Positions 52,822 through 64,000 of a DNA stretch of 64,000 nt are shown piece after piece. The stretch is taken from the NCBI GenBank assembly GCA_937949525.1, contig CALEDT010000058.1:1-64000 (forward strand), read 5' to 3'. A program made the position numbers and the translations under genes. The notes beneath the pieces are model-generated. The model was not told the DNA's origin. It was given only the letters and a program-made list of their open reading frames with translations, and searched no databases. Every line of letters begins with the position of its first letter. Within the stretch, counting starts at the first letter, position 1. This DNA comes from an uncultured Burkholderiales bacterium (lineage in GTDB: Bacteria > Pseudomonadota > Gammaproteobacteria > Burkholderiales > Thiobacillaceae).

Positions 52822-53712
52822 TCAGTAGCGGCGTTCGACGATGAAACGGGCGATGTCGGCCAGACGCGTGCCCGCCGCGCCGAACGGCGCGACCGCGGCC
52901 AAGCTGCGTTCGACCAGTTCCGTGGCATAGGCGCGCGCCTCACGCACCGACATCAGTGTCAGATAGGTCGCCTTGCCCTGGGCGGCGTCCTTGCCCGCGG
53001 TCTTGCCCAGCGTGGCGGTGTCGGTCTCGGCATCGAGCACGTCGTCCATGACCTGAAAGGCCAGGCCCACCCCATGGGCATAACGCCTCAGGCGCGCGCG
53101 CGTGTCGGCATCCGGCAGGCCGCCCGCGGACGCGCCCAGCAGCACGGCGGCCTCGATCAACGCGCCGGTCTTGTGGATGTGCATGAACTCCAGCTCGGCC
53201 AGGTCCAAGGTGCTGCCGGTGGCGGCCAGATCGACCGCCTGGCCGCCACACATGCCGCGCGAACCGGCGGCGCGCGCCAGCAGCGCCAGCATGTCCAGCC
53301 GCGCGTCGGCATCCGTGCCGGCATGCGGCGCGGCCAGCAGCTCGAACGCCAGACTGTGCAGCGCGTCCCCCGCCAGCAGCGCGGTGGCCTCGTCGAAGCG
53401 CACGTGGCAGGTGGGCTTGCCGCGGCGCAGGGCGTCGTCGTCCATGCACGGCAGATCGTCGTGAATCAGGGAATAGGCATGGATCAGTTCGACCGCGCAG
53501 GCCGCGCGCTCGACCGCCGGCAGTGGCGCGCCCACGGCCTCGCCGGCGGCGAACGCCAGCATCGGCCGCACCCGTTTGCCGCCGCCCAGCACGGCATAGC
53601 GCATGGCCTCGTGCAAGCGCGTCGGGGCGATGGCCGCATCCGGCAGCGCCGCCGCCAGCGCCGTTTCCATGCGCGCCTGCAGCGCGCGCGACCACGCGGC
53701 GAAATCAGTCAT
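52822..53712 (-). CDS. ispA: Polyprenyl synthetase (farnesyl diphosphate synthase)
   Basis: [59 protein letters not shown]. Confidence 0.95.
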   Translation of the reverse strand: MTDFAAWSRALQARMETALAAALPDAAIAPTRLHEAMRYAVLGGGKRVRPMLAFAAGEAVGAPLPAVERAACAVELIHAYSLIHDDLPCMDDDALRRGKPTCHVRFDEATALLAGDALHSLAFELLAAPHAGTDADARLDMLALLARAAGSRGMCGGQAVDLAATGSTLDLAELEFMHIHKTGALIEAAVLLGASAGGLPDADTRARLRRYAHGVGLAFQVMDDVLDAETDTATLGKTAGKDAAQGKATYLTLMSVREARAYATELVERSLAAVAPFGAAGTRLADIARFIVERRY

Positions 53713-53953
53713 CGCCGCCCCGCGCTTCCACCTGGAAGGGGCGCAGTACGCCGTCCTCCAGTATCTTGACCTGCTGCTCTGCGGCTTCCAGCGTCTGCTG
53801 ACAAAAAGCGGACAATTCCATGCCGCGCTTGTACGCCGCGAGCGATTGTTCCAGCGTGAGCTCGCCCTGCTCCAGGTCGCGCACCAGTCGTTCCAGTTCC
53901 CGCAGGGCGGTTTCGAAGTCCCTGGGCGACGCGGGCTGATCGGCTTTCGGCAT
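53705..53953 (-). CDS. xseB: Exodeoxyribonuclease VII small subunit
   Basis: FETALRELERLVRDLEQGELTLEQSLAAYKRGMELSAFCQQTLEAAEQQVKIL; ATG at 53953. Confidence 0.94.
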   Translation of the reverse strand: MPKADQPASPRDFETALRELERLVRDLEQGELTLEQSLAAYKRGMELSAFCQQTLEAAEQQVKILEDGVLRPFQVEARGGDD

Positions 53954-54166
53954 GGTTGGACGAGAACAGGGGCTTCCAGGCTGGTCGGCGGGCGTCGCAC
54001 GCCACGGACTCGGTCGGTTCCGCCGGTGCGCATCCTTTCGACCAGGCGCACCGACACGAAAGGGGCGCAATATAGCACATACACCCCCGCCGCTGCCGGC
54101 GCTGCGCTGACGCACGACGCGGCGTTTCCGCTAAGCTAGCGCGGCCATTACAACGCTGGAGTCGTC

Positions 54167-55261
54167 GTGAGCACCATCGACATCATCGCCGGGGCGCGCC
54201 CCAACTTCATGAAGATCGCTCCCATCATTCGTGCGCTGGACGCGCGTCGCGCCGAAGGCGGCCCGCTCGGCTACCGGCTGGTGCACACCGGTCAGCATTA
54301 CGATGCGCGCATGTCCGGCGATTTCTTCACCCAACTGGGCATCCCCGAGCCGCAGGTGAACCTCGAGGTCGGCTCCGGCAGCCAGGCCGAGCAGACCGCG
54401 GCGATCATGACCCGCTACGAGAAACTGCTGTTGCAGCAACGCGCGGATCTGTGCCTGGTGGTCGGCGACGTGACCTCCACCATGGCCTGCGCCATCGCCG
54501 CACAGAAACTGTGCGTGCCGGTGGCGCATGTGGAAGCCGGCATCCGTTCGGGTGACTGGAGCATGCCGGAGGAGATCAACCGCATGGTCACCGATGCCAT
54601 CACCAACTGGTTCTTCACCACCAGCGAGGTGGCCAACCGCAACCTGCGTGCCGCCGGTGTCGGCGAAGAACGCATCTTTTTCGTCGGCAACACCATGATC
54701 GACACGCTGCTGGCCAACATGGACCGGCTGCGCCCGCCGCCGTTCTGGGCAGAACTGAACCTGATCCCGGGACGATACTTCGTGCTGACCTTGCACCGCC
54801 CGGCCAACGTCGACCGCGGCGATGCCTTCACCCGCATGCTGTCGGCGATCGGCAGCGGCACGCGCGGGCTGCCGGTGGTATTCCCGGTACATCCGCGCAC
54901 GGCCAAAACCCTGCGCGAGGTGAGCCAACTGCCGAGCAATCTGTGCCTGGTCGATCCGCAACCCTATCTGGAGTTCAACTACCTGGTCAGACACGCCAAA
55001 GGGGTGATCACCGACTCCGGCGGCATCACCGAGGAAACCACGGTACTGGGCGTACCCTGCATGACGCTGCGCGACAACACCGAACGGCCGGAGACCGTCA
55101 GCGTGGGCACCAACGAACTGATCGGAACCGATCCGGCGCGCATCGAGCCGGCACTCGACCGGTTGTTCGCCGGCGAGTGGAAACGGGGCGGCATACCGGA
55201 CAAATGGGACGGACGTACCGGCGAACGCATCGTCGCCGAACTGGAGCGCCTGCTCGCCTGA
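54167..55261 (+). CDS. wecB: UDP-N-acetylglucosamine 2-epimerase (non-hydrolysing)
   Basis: IIAGARPNFMKIAPIIRAL; LVHTGQHYDARMSGDFFTQLGIPEP; VVGDVTSTMACAIAAQKL; AHVEAGIRSGDWSMPEEINRM; SGGITEETTVLGVPCMTLRDNTERPETV. Confidence 0.94.
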   Translation: MSTIDIIAGARPNFMKIAPIIRALDARRAEGGPLGYRLVHTGQHYDARMSGDFFTQLGIPEPQVNLEVGSGSQAEQTAAIMTRYEKLLLQQRADLCLVVGDVTSTMACAIAAQKLCVPVAHVEAGIRSGDWSMPEEINRMVTDAITNWFFTTSEVANRNLRAAGVGEERIFFVGNTMIDTLLANMDRLRPPPFWAELNLIPGRYFVLTLHRPANVDRGDAFTRMLSAIGSGTRGLPVVFPVHPRTAKTLREVSQLPSNLCLVDPQPYLEFNYLVRHAKGVITDSGGITEETTVLGVPCMTLRDNTERPETVSVGTNELIGTDPARIEPALDRLFAGEWKRGGIPDKWDGRTGERIVAELERLLA

Positions 55262-55276
55262 CGAGGCGGCGCCACC

Positions 55277-55549
55277 ATCAAGACGGACTTGTTTGCTGAC
55301 GAACAGCATCGGAGGAAGATCGACACGCTCGGAGATCCGCTGTCCGAGTGTCAGCAGCGCCGCAACCATCACATCGCCAAGACGCGCGCCTGGGTCGAGC
55401 ACGTGTTCGCGGCCATCGATCAGATGGGGGGCGAGCTGATCCGTACGATCGGCCAGGCGCGAGCGAACTTTGCGATGACGATGATGGCTGCCTGCTACAA
55501 CCTGAAGCGGCTGGTGTACTTCCAGAAGGCCGGAATCGAGGCCTTCTGA
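55277..55549 (+). mobile_element. IS5-type transposase C-terminal remnant
   Basis: IKTDLFADEQHRRKIDTLGDPLSECQQRRNHHIAKTRAWVEHVFAAIDQMGGELIRTIGQARANFAMTMMAACYNLKRLVYFQ resembles the C-terminal end of IS5-family DDE transposases; N-terminal catalytic part absent. Confidence 0.85.
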
Positions 55550-55758
55550 CGCCCATAGTGGGCCGAATCGCCGATTTCCCGGGCGATTCGAAGAGAAAAC
55601 GGGGTGACACCGCCTAGCAAAATGGCGGTTCGCTGAAGAAAATAAACCGGGTTCGGTTGCGTGCGTCATTTCGCGGCAGAATTCATGCAAAACCTCGGGT
55701 TATTCGAGGCGCCCTTAATAACACGTTGAAAACCATGGATTTTTGGATTGCGCTCGCC

Positions 55759-55788
55759 TTGACACCCGGTTGCGCCGACGCCTAAACT
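55759..55788 (+). promoter_or_regulatory. Putative sigma70 promoter for the nuo operon: TTGACA - 18 nt - TAAACT
   Basis: TTGACA at 55759-55764 and TAAACT at 55783-55788, about 50 nt upstream of the nuoA start. Confidence 0.6.
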
Positions 55789-55839
55789 CCGGGCCTCTCG
55801 ACGCGGAGATCGCGTCTGCACGCGTCAATTGGGGGATCG

Positions 55840-56196
55840 ATGCTCGAGAACTACTTTCCGGTCTTGCTGTTCATCCTGGTCGGACTGGCGGTCGGTGTGC
55901 TGCCCATGCTGGCGGGCGGACTGCTGGCGCCGCACAAGCCGGACGCCGAAAAGCTCTCCCCCTACGAATGCGGTTTCGAGGCCTTCGAGGATGCGCGCAT
56001 GAAGTTCGACGTGCGCTATTACCTGGTGGCCATCCTGTTCATCCTGTTCGATCTGGAGATCGCCTTCCTGTTTCCCTGGGCGATCGTGCTGGAGGAACTG
56101 GGCCTGTTCGGATTTCTGTCCATGATGCTGTTCCTGGGCATCCTGGTGGTGGGCTTCGTCTACGAGTGGATGAAGGGCGCGCTCGACTGGGAATGA
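55840..56196 (+). CDS. nuoA: NADH-quinone oxidoreductase subunit A
   Basis: [81 protein letters not shown]. Confidence 0.98.
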   Translation: MLENYFPVLLFILVGLAVGVLPMLAGGLLAPHKPDAEKLSPYECGFEAFEDARMKFDVRYYLVAILFILFDLEIAFLFPWAIVLEELGLFGFLSMMLFLGILVVGFVYEWMKGALDWE

Positions 56197-56232
56197 CCCG
56201 GCGGCCGACCGACGATTGCAAGCGAGCGAACC

Positions 56233-56709
56233 ATGAGCATCGAAGGCGTACTGGAAAAAGGCTTCGTCACCACCACGGTGGACGCCGTGGTCAATTACAC
56301 CCGCACCGGCTCGCTGTGGCCGATGACCTTCGGGCTGGCCTGTTGCGCCATCGAGATGATGCAGGCGGGCGCGTCGCGCTATGACCTAGACCGTTTCGGC
56401 ATCGTCTTCCGCCCCAGCCCGCGCCAGAGCGATCTGATGATCGTCGCTGGCACGCTGTGCAACAAGATGGCACCGGCCCTGCGCAAGGTCTACGACCAGA
56501 TGGCCGAACCGCGCTGGGTGGTGTCGATGGGCTCCTGCGCCAACGGCGGCGGCTACTACCATTATTCGTACTCGGTGGTGCGCGGCTGCGACCGCATCGT
56601 CCCGGTGGACGTGTACGTGCCGGGCTGCCCGCCGACCGCGGAGGCGCTGCTGTTCGGCCTGATCCAGTTGCAGAAGAAGATCCGCCGCACCAACACCATC
56701 GCCCGCTGA
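56233..56709 (+). CDS. nuoB: NADH-quinone oxidoreductase subunit B
   Basis: [106 protein letters not shown]. Confidence 0.98.
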   Translation: MSIEGVLEKGFVTTTVDAVVNYTRTGSLWPMTFGLACCAIEMMQAGASRYDLDRFGIVFRPSPRQSDLMIVAGTLCNKMAPALRKVYDQMAEPRWVVSMGSCANGGGYYHYSYSVVRGCDRIVPVDVYVPGCPPTAEALLFGLIQLQKKIRRTNTIAR

Positions 56710-56727
56710 CAGGAAGCCCAAGCGCTC

Positions 56728-57345
56728 ATGCCGATCACTCCGAAAGTCCTGCTCGCGCGCGTCGAGGAAGCGCTGGGCGACAAGATCCTCAAGTCCAGGC
56801 TGGCGTTGGGCGAGGTCACCATCGAAGTGGCCGCGGCCGACTGGATCGAGGTGGCGACGACGCTGCGCGACGAACCGGGGCTCGCCTTCGACCTGATGAT
56901 GGATCTGTGCGGCGTGGATTACTCGGCCTGGAAGGATGAACCCTGGGACGGGCCGCGCTTCGCCGTGGTGCTGCATCTGCTGTCGGTGAAACGCAACCAC
57001 CGCCTGCGCGTGCGGGCATTCTGCCCGGACGACGAGTTGCCGCTGATCGCCTCGCTGGTCGATGTCTGGCCGGCGGCCAACTGGTTCGAACGCGAAGCGT
57101 TCGACCTGTTTGGCATCGTGTTCGACGGCCATCCGGACCTGCGCCGCATCCTCACCGACTATGGCTTCGTCGGCCATCCGTTCCGCAAGGATTTTCCGAT
57201 TTCCGGGCATGTGGAGATGCGTTACGACCCCGAACTCAAGCGCGTGGTGTACCAGCCGGTGAGCATCGAGCCGCGCGAGGTCACGCCGCGCATCGTGCGC
57301 GAAGACCATTACGGCGATGTCGGCCAACGCGATGGAGGGGCGTGA
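56728..57345 (+). CDS. nuoC: NADH-quinone oxidoreductase subunit C
   Basis: [14 protein letters not shown]...[50 protein letters not shown]. Confidence 0.97.
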   Translation: MPITPKVLLARVEEALGDKILKSRLALGEVTIEVAAADWIEVATTLRDEPGLAFDLMMDLCGVDYSAWKDEPWDGPRFAVVLHLLSVKRNHRLRVRAFCPDDELPLIASLVDVWPAANWFEREAFDLFGIVFDGHPDLRRILTDYGFVGHPFRKDFPISGHVEMRYDPELKRVVYQPVSIEPREVTPRIVREDHYGDVGQRDGGA

Positions 57346-58598
57346 TGGCCGAGATCCGCAACTACACCATCAACTTCGGCCCGCAGCACCCTGCCGCGCA
57401 CGGCGTGCTGCGCCTGGTACTGGAACTGGACGGCGAGGTGGTCGAGCGTGCCGATCCGCACATCGGCCTGCTGCACCGTGCCACCGAGAAACTGGCGGAG
57501 ACCAAGACCTTCCTGCAGTCGGTGCCGTACATGGACCGTCTGGACTACATGTCCATGATGCAGAACGAGCACGCCTACTGCATGGCCATCGAGCGGTTGG
57601 CGGGCATCCGGGTGCCTGAACGCGCGCAGTACATCCGGGTGATGTTCGACGAGATCACGCGCATCCTCAATCACCTGTTGTGGTTGGGCACGCACGCGCT
57701 GGACATCGGCGCGATGACCGTGTTCCTGTATACCTTCCGCGAGCGCGAGGACTTGATGGACGTCTACGAGGCGGTGTCGGGCGCGCGCATGCACGCCGCC
57801 TACTATCGTCCGGGCGGGGTCTACCGCGACCTGCCGGATCGCATGCCGCAATATCAGGCCAACCAGCGCCGGAACGAGGCCGACATCCGTCGCCTGAACG
57901 AGAACCGCCAGGGCAGCGTGCTGGACTTCATCGAGGATTTCACCCAGCGCTTCTTCGGCTACGTCGACGAGTACGAGACGCTGCTCACCGACAACCGCAT
58001 CTGGAAGCAGCGCACGGTGGGCATCGGCGTCGTCGATCCGGACCGGGCCAAGGCGCTGGGCTTCACCGGGCCGATGCTGCGCGGCTCCGGCATCGCCTGG
58101 GATCTGCGCAAGATGCAGCCCTACGAGGTGTACGACCGCCTGGACTTCGAGATTCCGGTCGGCCGCACCGGCGACAGCTACGACCGCTATCTGGTACGCA
58201 TCGAGGAGATGCGCCAGAGCAACCGCATCATCCAGCAGTGCGTGGCCTGGCTGAAGGCCAATCCCGGCCCGGTGATCGTCGACGATCACAAGATCGCGCC
58301 ACCGTCGCGCGAAGCCATGAAATCCAACATGGAGGAGCTGATCCACCACTTCAAGCTGTTCACCGAGGGCATGCATGTGCCGGAGGGCGAATGCTACGCG
58401 GCGGTGGAACACTCCAAGGGCGAGTTCGGCGTGTACCTGGTGTCGGACGGCGCCAACAAGCCGTATCGCCTGAAGCTGCGCGCGCCCGGCTTCTCGCATC
58501 TCGCCGGCCTCGACGAGCTGTCGCGCGGGCACATGATCGCCGACGTGGTGGCGATCATCGGCACGCTGGACATCGTCTTCGGCGACATCGACAGGTAA
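57342..58598 (+). CDS. nuoD: NADH-quinone oxidoreductase subunit D
   Basis: [78 protein letters not shown]. Confidence 0.98.
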   Translation: MMAEIRNYTINFGPQHPAAHGVLRLVLELDGEVVERADPHIGLLHRATEKLAETKTFLQSVPYMDRLDYMSMMQNEHAYCMAIERLAGIRVPERAQYIRVMFDEITRILNHLLWLGTHALDIGAMTVFLYTFREREDLMDVYEAVSGARMHAAYYRPGGVYRDLPDRMPQYQANQRRNEADIRRLNENRQGSVLDFIEDFTQRFFGYVDEYETLLTDNRIWKQRTVGIGVVDPDRAKALGFTGPMLRGSGIAWDLRKMQPYEVYDRLDFEIPVGRTGDSYDRYLVRIEEMRQSNRIIQQCVAWLKANPGPVIVDDHKIAPPSREAMKSNMEELIHHFKLFTEGMHVPEGECYAAVEHSKGEFGVYLVSDGANKPYRLKLRAPGFSHLAGLDELSRGHMIADVVAIIGTLDIVFGDIDR

Positions 58599-58601
58599 GC
58601 C

Positions 58602-59075
58602 ATGCTGACACCCGAATCCCTCGCCCTGATCGATCAGGAAATCGCCAAATACCCGCCCGAACACAAGCAGTCGGCGGTGATGAGCGCCTTGCGCATCGCC
58701 CAGCAGGAGCTGGGCTGGCTATCCAAGGACACCATCGAGTACGTTGCCGCCTATCTGGACATGCCGGCCATCGCCGCCTACGAGGTGGCGACCTTCTACA
58801 ACATGTACGACCTGGCACCGGTGGGCCGTCACAAGATCACCCTGTGCACCAACCTGCCCTGCCAGTTGCAGGGCGCCGACCGCATCGCGGAACGCATGCA
58901 GGCCAAGCTGGGCATCGGCTTCAATGAAACCACCGCGGACGGCCGCTACACGCTGAAGGAAGGCGAGTGCATGGGCGCCTGTGGCCACGGCCCCTTGTGC
59001 CTGCACAACAACCACACCCTGCATACCCACCTGACGCCCGAGTCGGTGGACAAGCTGCTGGACGACATGGCATGA
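58602..59075 (+). CDS. nuoE: NADH-quinone oxidoreductase subunit E
   Basis: [59 protein letters not shown]...[15 protein letters not shown]. Confidence 0.97.
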   Translation: MLTPESLALIDQEIAKYPPEHKQSAVMSALRIAQQELGWLSKDTIEYVAAYLDMPAIAAYEVATFYNMYDLAPVGRHKITLCTNLPCQLQGADRIAERMQAKLGIGFNETTADGRYTLKEGECMGACGHGPLCLHNNHTLHTHLTPESVDKLLDDMA

Positions 59076-60358
59076 GCCTGAATACCCCCGACAGCCAGGT
59101 CTGCCTGTGGACCCTGGCGCACGACGACCCCGCGTCGCTCGCCACCTATACCGCCAACGGCGGTTACCAGGCGCTGCGCAAGATCCTCGCCGACAAGACG
59201 CCGGCCGAGGCGATCATCGCCGAGGTCAAGACCAGCGCGCTGCGCGGGCGCGGCGGCGCCGGCTTTCCGACCGGCCTGAAATGGAGTTTCATGCCGCGCT
59301 CGGTGCCGGGCCCCAAGTACGTGGTGTGCAACAGCGACGAGGGCGAGCCGGGCACCTTCAAGGACCGCGACATCCTGATCTACAACCCGCACCAGTTGAT
59401 CGAGGGCATGATCATCGCCGGCTACACGCTGGGCGCAACGGCCGGCTACAACTACATCCACGGCGAGATCTTCGAGCAGTACCAGTCTTGGGAGCGGGCC
59501 CTGGCCGAGGCGCGCGCCGCCGGCTTCCTGGGCAGTGACATCCTCGGTTCCGGCTGGGATTTCGAGCTGTACGCACACCATGGCTACGGCGCCTACATCT
59601 GCGGCGAGGAAACCGCGCTGCTGGAATCGCTGGAAGGCAAGAAAGGGCAGCCGCGCTTCAAGCCGCCGTTCCCCGCCAGCTATGGTCTGTACGGCCGGCC
59701 GACCACCATCAACAACACCGAGACGCTGGCATCCATTCCGTGGATCCTGCGCCACGGCGGCCAGGCCTTCCTGGAGCTGGGCAAACCCAACAACGGCGGC
59801 AGCAAGATCTTTTCCATCTCCGGCCACGTCAACAAGCCGGGCAACTACGAGATTCCGCTGGGCACGCCGTTCGCCGAGCTGCTGGAAATGGCCGGCGGCG
59901 TGCGCGACGGCCACCGGCTCAAGGCGGTCATCCCCGGCGGCTCGTCCGCGCCGGTACTGCCCGCGGACGTGATGATGGACCTGACCCTGGACTTCGACGC
60001 CATCGCCAAGGCCGGTTCCATGCTCGGCTCCGGCGCGGTCATCGTCATGGACGAGACGGTCTGCATGGTGCGTGCGCTGGAGCGCCTGTCGTATTTCTAT
60101 TTCGAGGAATCCTGCGGTCAGTGCACGCCCTGCCGCGAAGGCACCGGCTGGCTGTATCGCATCGTGCATCGCATCGAGCAGGGCAAGGGCCGGCCCGAGG
60201 ATCTGGACGAACTGGTGCGCATCGGCCGGAACATCGGCGGCAACACCATCTGCGCGCTGGGCGAGGCGGCGGTTGGGCCGGTGATCAGTTTCGTCAAACA
60301 CTTCCGCGCCGAGTTCGAACACCACATCGAACACAAGCGCTGCCTGGTGGAGAACTGA
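59072..60358 (+). CDS. nuoF: NADH-quinone oxidoreductase subunit F
   Basis: [89 protein letters not shown]. Confidence 0.98.
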   Translation: MSLNTPDSQVCLWTLAHDDPASLATYTANGGYQALRKILADKTPAEAIIAEVKTSALRGRGGAGFPTGLKWSFMPRSVPGPKYVVCNSDEGEPGTFKDRDILIYNPHQLIEGMIIAGYTLGATAGYNYIHGEIFEQYQSWERALAEARAAGFLGSDILGSGWDFELYAHHGYGAYICGEETALLESLEGKKGQPRFKPPFPASYGLYGRPTTINNTETLASIPWILRHGGQAFLELGKPNNGGSKIFSISGHVNKPGNYEIPLGTPFAELLEMAGGVRDGHRLKAVIPGGSSAPVLPADVMMDLTLDFDAIAKAGSMLGSGAVIVMDETVCMVRALERLSYFYFEESCGQCTPCREGTGWLYRIVHRIEQGKGRPEDLDELVRIGRNIGGNTICALGEAAVGPVISFVKHFRAEFEHHIEHKRCLVEN

Positions 60359-60359
60359 C

Positions 60360-62687
60360 ATGCCGCTGATCGAGATCGACGGCAGGAAACTGGACGTCGC
60401 GCCCGGCGCGACGGTGATGGATGCCGCCAACCAGGCCGGCATCCACATCCCGCATTTCTGTTATCACAAGAAGCTGTCCATCGCCGCCAACTGCCGCATG
60501 TGTCTGGTGGAAGTGGAGAAGGTGCCGAAGGCGCTGCCGGCCTGCGCCACGCCGGTCACCGACGGCATGAAGGTGAAGACCCGTTCGGTCAAGGCCATCG
60601 CCGCGCAAAAGGGGGTGATGGAGTTCCTGCTGATCAACCATCCGCTCGACTGTCCGATCTGCGACCAGGGCGGCGAATGCCAGTTGCAGGACTTGGCCGT
60701 CGGCTACGGCGACTCGGCCTCGCATTACCGCGAGCCCAAGCGCGTGGTCAAGGACAAGGAACTCGGCCCGCTGATCGCCACCGACATGACCCGCTGCATC
60801 CATTGCAGCCGCTGCGTGCGTTTCGGCCAGGAGATCGCCGGCCTGATGGAACTGGGCATGCCCGGACGCGGCGAGCATACCGAGGTGATGCCCTTCCTGG
60901 AGACGCAGGTCACCCACGAACTGTCCGGCAACGTCATCGAGCTGTGCCCGGTCGGCGCGCTGACCTCCAAGCCGTTCCGCTATGCCGCGCGCAGTTGGGA
61001 ACTGTCGCGCCGGCGTGCAGTGAGTCCGCACGACGGCCTGGGCACCAACGTGCAGGTGCATGTCAAGAACGGCCGCGTCTATCGCGTCGTGCCGCAGGAG
61101 AACGAAGCCATCAACGAATGCTGGATCGCCGACCGCGACCGCTACAGCTATGAGGCGCTGAACGGCGAAGAACGGCTGACCGTGCCGCTGCTGCGCGAGG
61201 GCGATGCATGGGTGGAGGCGAGCTGGCAGGACGCGCTGGAACGCGTCGCCGCCGGCTTGGCGCGCGTGCTGGAAAACCGCGGTGCCGACGCCATCGGCGG
61301 CCTGGTGTCGGCGCACCAGACGCTGGAGGAGATCTATCTGTTCACCAAGCTGCTGCGCGGTCTGGGAGTCGAGCACATCGACCACCGTCTGGCGCAGGCC
61401 GGTGCCACGGTCGGCGCGGGCGCCCGCTGGTTGGGCATGCCGGTGGCGGCGCTGGACGATCTGCAGCGCGTGCTGCTGGTGGGTTCGACGCTGCGCAAGG
61501 AACAGCCGCTGGTCGCACAACGCCTGCGCAAGGCGGTGAAGCGCGGTGCGCAGCTCAACGTGGTGCACAGCGTCGACGACGACCTGTTGTGCCAGGTTGC
61601 CGGCAAGGCCATCGTCAAGCCGTCCGCGCTGGGCGACGCACTGGCGCGCGTCGCCGTCGCGCTGGTCGAGGCCGGCGCGCCGCTGGCGACCGCTGCGACA
61701 CTGGCCGGGGTGACACCGGACGACGCCGCGCGCACCATCGCCGCCAGCCTGCTGGGCGGCGAGCGCAAAGCCGTGCTGCTGGGCGCGGTGGCGCAGAATC
61801 ACGCCGACGCCGACCGTATCCATGCGCTGGCCGGTGCCATCGCCACGGCCTGCGGCGCCACGCTGGGCTTCCTGACGCCGGCGGCCAACGGCGTCGGTGC
61901 GCAACTGGCCGGTGCGCTGCCCGGCCCCGCCGGCATGAACGCCACGCAAATGCTGGCGCAGCCGCGTGCCGCCTACCTGCTGTTGGGCGTGGAACCCGAA
62001 CTGGATGCGCACGACGCCGCCGCGGCGGGCACGGCGATGCGGAACGCCGACTTCGTCGTCCAGCTCACCGCCTTCCGCACCGCGGCCAGCGATTATGCCG
62101 ACGTGCTGCTGCCGATCGCGCCGTTCACCGAGACCGCCGGCACCTACGTCAACATGGAAGGCCGTGTGCAAACCTTCCACGCCGCCGTGGCACCCCGCGG
62201 CGAAGCGCGCCCGGCCTGGAAGGTGCTGCGCGTGCTCGGCAACCTGCTGAATCTGGGCGGCTTCGACCACGACAGCGTCGAGGCCGTGCGTGCCGAAGTG
62301 CTGCCGCAAGGCCAGGACGGCATCGCCGCCCATCTGGACAACACGTCACCCGCCGACGCCGGCGTGCCGACGGCGGCGGGTGACGGCATCGAACGGCTGG
62401 GCGAGACGCCGATCTACCAGCTCGATCCCCTCACCCGCCGCGCCCCGGCGCTGCAGGCCACCGCCGACGCCGCCGAGCCGGCGGCCTGGCTGCATGGCGA
62501 ACTGCTCGCCCGCCTGGGGCTGGAAGCCGGCGGGCGGGTTCGGGTGATACAGGCGGGCGGTGAAGTGGTGTTGCCGGTCAAGCGCGACGATCGCCTGGCC
62601 ATCGACACCGTGCGCATCGCCGCGTCGCATCCGCTCACCGCCGCGCTGGGCGCGCGTCTGGGCGGCATCCGTCTGGAAAGGGCCTGA
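60360..62687 (+). CDS. nuoG: NADH-quinone oxidoreductase subunit G
   Basis: [100 protein letters not shown]. Confidence 0.97.
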   Translation: MPLIEIDGRKLDVAPGATVMDAANQAGIHIPHFCYHKKLSIAANCRMCLVEVEKVPKALPACATPVTDGMKVKTRSVKAIAAQKGVMEFLLINHPLDCPICDQGGECQLQDLAVGYGDSASHYREPKRVVKDKELGPLIATDMTRCIHCSRCVRFGQEIAGLMELGMPGRGEHTEVMPFLETQVTHELSGNVIELCPVGALTSKPFRYAARSWELSRRRAVSPHDGLGTNVQVHVKNGRVYRVVPQENEAINECWIADRDRYSYEALNGEERLTVPLLREGDAWVEASWQDALERVAAGLARVLENRGADAIGGLVSAHQTLEEIYLFTKLLRGLGVEHIDHRLAQAGATVGAGARWLGMPVAALDDLQRVLLVGSTLRKEQPLVAQRLRKAVKRGAQLNVVHSVDDDLLCQVAGKAIVKPSALGDALARVAVALVEAGAPLATAATLAGVTPDDAARTIAASLLGGERKAVLLGAVAQNHADADRIHALAGAIATACGATLGFLTPAANGVGAQLAGALPGPAGMNATQMLAQPRAAYLLLGVEPELDAHDAAAAGTAMRNADFVVQLTAFRTAASDYADVLLPIAPFTETAGTYVNMEGRVQTFHAAVAPRGEARPAWKVLRVLGNLLNLGGFDHDSVEAVRAEVLPQGQDGIAAHLDNTSPADAGVPTAAGDGIERLGETPIYQLDPLTRRAPALQATADAAEPAAWLHGELLARLGLEAGGRVRVIQAGGEVVLPVKRDDRLAIDTVRIAASHPLTAALGARLGGIRLERA

Positions 62688-62688
62688 C

Positions 62689-63717
62689 ATGGACAGCTTG
62701 CTCGCCCCCGTCGCCGAACTGTTCGGCCCGGCCTGGCTGCCGGTGTGGACACTGGTCAAGATCGTCGCCATCGTCGCGCCGCTGATGATCGCGGTGGCCT
62801 ATCTGACCTACGCCGAACGCAAGGTGATCGGCTACATGCAGGTGCGCATCGGTCCCAACCGCGTCGGCCCGATCGGCCTGCTGCAGCCCATTGCCGACGG
62901 TCTCAAGCTGCTGATGAAGGAAATCATCATCCCCAGCGGCGCCAACAAGGGTCTGTTCCTGCTCGGCCCGGTGCTGGCCATCGCGCCGGCGCTGGCCGCC
63001 TGGGCTGTGTTTCCGTTCACCGACCGGCTGGTGCTGGCCGACATCAACGCCGGTCTGCTGTACATCATGGCCATCACCTCCATGGGCGTGTACGGCGTGA
63101 TCATCGCCGGCTGGGCATCCAACTCCAAGTACGCCTTTCTGGGCGCCATGCGCTCATCGGCGCAGATCGTGTCCTACGAGATCGCCATGGGCTTTGCGCT
63201 GGTCGGCGTGCTGATGTCGGCCGGCAGCCTCAATCTGATCGACATCGTCAACGCCCAGCAGGGCGGCTTCTGGCAGTGGTACTGGCTGCCGCTGTTCCCG
63301 CTGTTCATCGTCTACCTGATCGCCGGCGTGGCGGAGACCAACCGCGCGCCGTTCGACGTGGCCGAGGGCGAGTCGGAGATCGTCGCCGGCTTTCACGTCG
63401 AATACTCCGGCATGGCGTTCGCGGTGTTCTTCCTGGCCGAATACGCCAACATGATCCTGATTTCCGGCCTCGTGAGCATCATGTTCCTTGGCGGTTGGCT
63501 ATCGCCGCTGCCCTTCCTGCCGGACGGCTTCATCTGGATCGCCGCGAAGATGTCGTTCGTGCTGTTCCTGTTCCTGTGGTTCCGCGCCACCTTCCCGCGC
63601 TTCCGCTACGACCAGATCATGCGCCTGGGCTGGAAGGTGTTCATTCCGGTGACGCTGGTGTGGATCATCGTGGTCGGCGCGGCCATGCAGACGCCGTACG
63701 GCCATCTGTTCCGCTGA
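62689..63717 (+). CDS. nuoH: NADH-quinone oxidoreductase subunit H
   Basis: [73 protein letters not shown]; start ATG 62689. Confidence 0.98.
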   Translation: MDSLLAPVAELFGPAWLPVWTLVKIVAIVAPLMIAVAYLTYAERKVIGYMQVRIGPNRVGPIGLLQPIADGLKLLMKEIIIPSGANKGLFLLGPVLAIAPALAAWAVFPFTDRLVLADINAGLLYIMAITSMGVYGVIIAGWASNSKYAFLGAMRSSAQIVSYEIAMGFALVGVLMSAGSLNLIDIVNAQQGGFWQWYWLPLFPLFIVYLIAGVAETNRAPFDVAEGESEIVAGFHVEYSGMAFAVFFLAEYANMILISGLVSIMFLGGWLSPLPFLPDGFIWIAAKMSFVLFLFLWFRATFPRFRYDQIMRLGWKVFIPVTLVWIIVVGAAMQTPYGHLFR

Positions 63718-63728
63718 CGGAGGGCATC

Positions 63729-64000
63729 ATGTTGAACCGCGTCAAGGCCTTCTTCGATACCTTCCTGCTGACCGAACTGGTGCGCGGCATGGCCCTGACC
63801 GGCCGGCATCTGTTCGCGCGCAAGATCACCGTGCAGTTCCCCGAGGAGAAGACGCCGCAGAGCCCGCGCTTCCGCGGTCTGCACGCGCAGCGCCGCTATC
63901 CCAACGGCGAGGAGCGCTGTATCGCCTGCAAGCTGTGCGAGGCGGTGTGTCCGGCCATGGCGATCAAGATCGAGTCGGAACAGCGCGCCGACGGCACGCG
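63729..64000 (+). CDS. nuoI: NADH-quinone oxidoreductase subunit I (3' truncated by window edge)
   Basis: [84 protein letters not shown]; frame open to the window end. Confidence 0.96.
   Translation, partial: MLNRVKAFFDTFLLTELVRGMALTGRHLFARKITVQFPEEKTPQSPRFRGLHAQRRYPNGEERCIACKLCEAVCPAMAIKIESEQRADGT

Noticed and set aside
55606-55628. ACCGCC-TAGCAAAAT-GGCGGT hairpin downstream of the IS remnant
   Set aside because: Six-bp stem without a T-run; could be part of the IS end but cannot be supported without a full-length copy for comparison.
60294-62333. 679-aa minus-strand ORF opposite nuoG
   Set aside because: Antisense to nuoG with intact Fe-S cysteine motifs; low-complexity translation.

Overview
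High-GC chromosomal window from what looks like a gammaproteobacterium; lineage is inferred only from gene content and order (rpsU-dnaG-rpoD-tRNA-Ile2, pilTU, yebC-ruvCAB, xseB-ispA-dxs-folE2, nuo operon). It is densely coding. Main content in order: truncated MacB/FtsX-type ABC permease; SWIM/SNF2 helicase; a same-strand cluster of HbpS/GlcG-like secreted protein, di-haem peroxidase and a GGDEF-EAL protein; xthA; class II RNR nrdJ; hypF-hypE without other hyp genes or a hydrogenase; degenerate HD-GYP-like protein; TauE/SafE; pilU/pilT; yggS-proC-yggT-yggU plus a dynamin-like GTPase; rng-maf; three tRNAs; rpoD-dnaG-yqeY-rpsU divergent from tsaD; plsY/folB; DUF853 ATPase; cytochrome b561/YceI; yebC-ruvC-(UbiA-like)-ruvA-ruvB; glk coupled to a GGDEF protein; folE2-dxs-ispA-xseB; wecB; an IS5-type transposase remnant; nuoABCDEFGH and the start of nuoI. 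I saw no CRISPR array, prophage, or recognisable defence island. No clearly undescribed system is proven. The best candidates for follow-up are the haem/peroxidase/c-di-GMP cluster (4.4-9.1 kb), the dynamin-like GTPase coupled to yggT-yggU (24.5-26.5 kb), the antisense overlap of a Pro-rich and a Gly/Ser-rich tail (4785-4914), and the orphan hypFE next to nrdJ. All family assignments are by motif recognition from the supplied translations; no database search was run.
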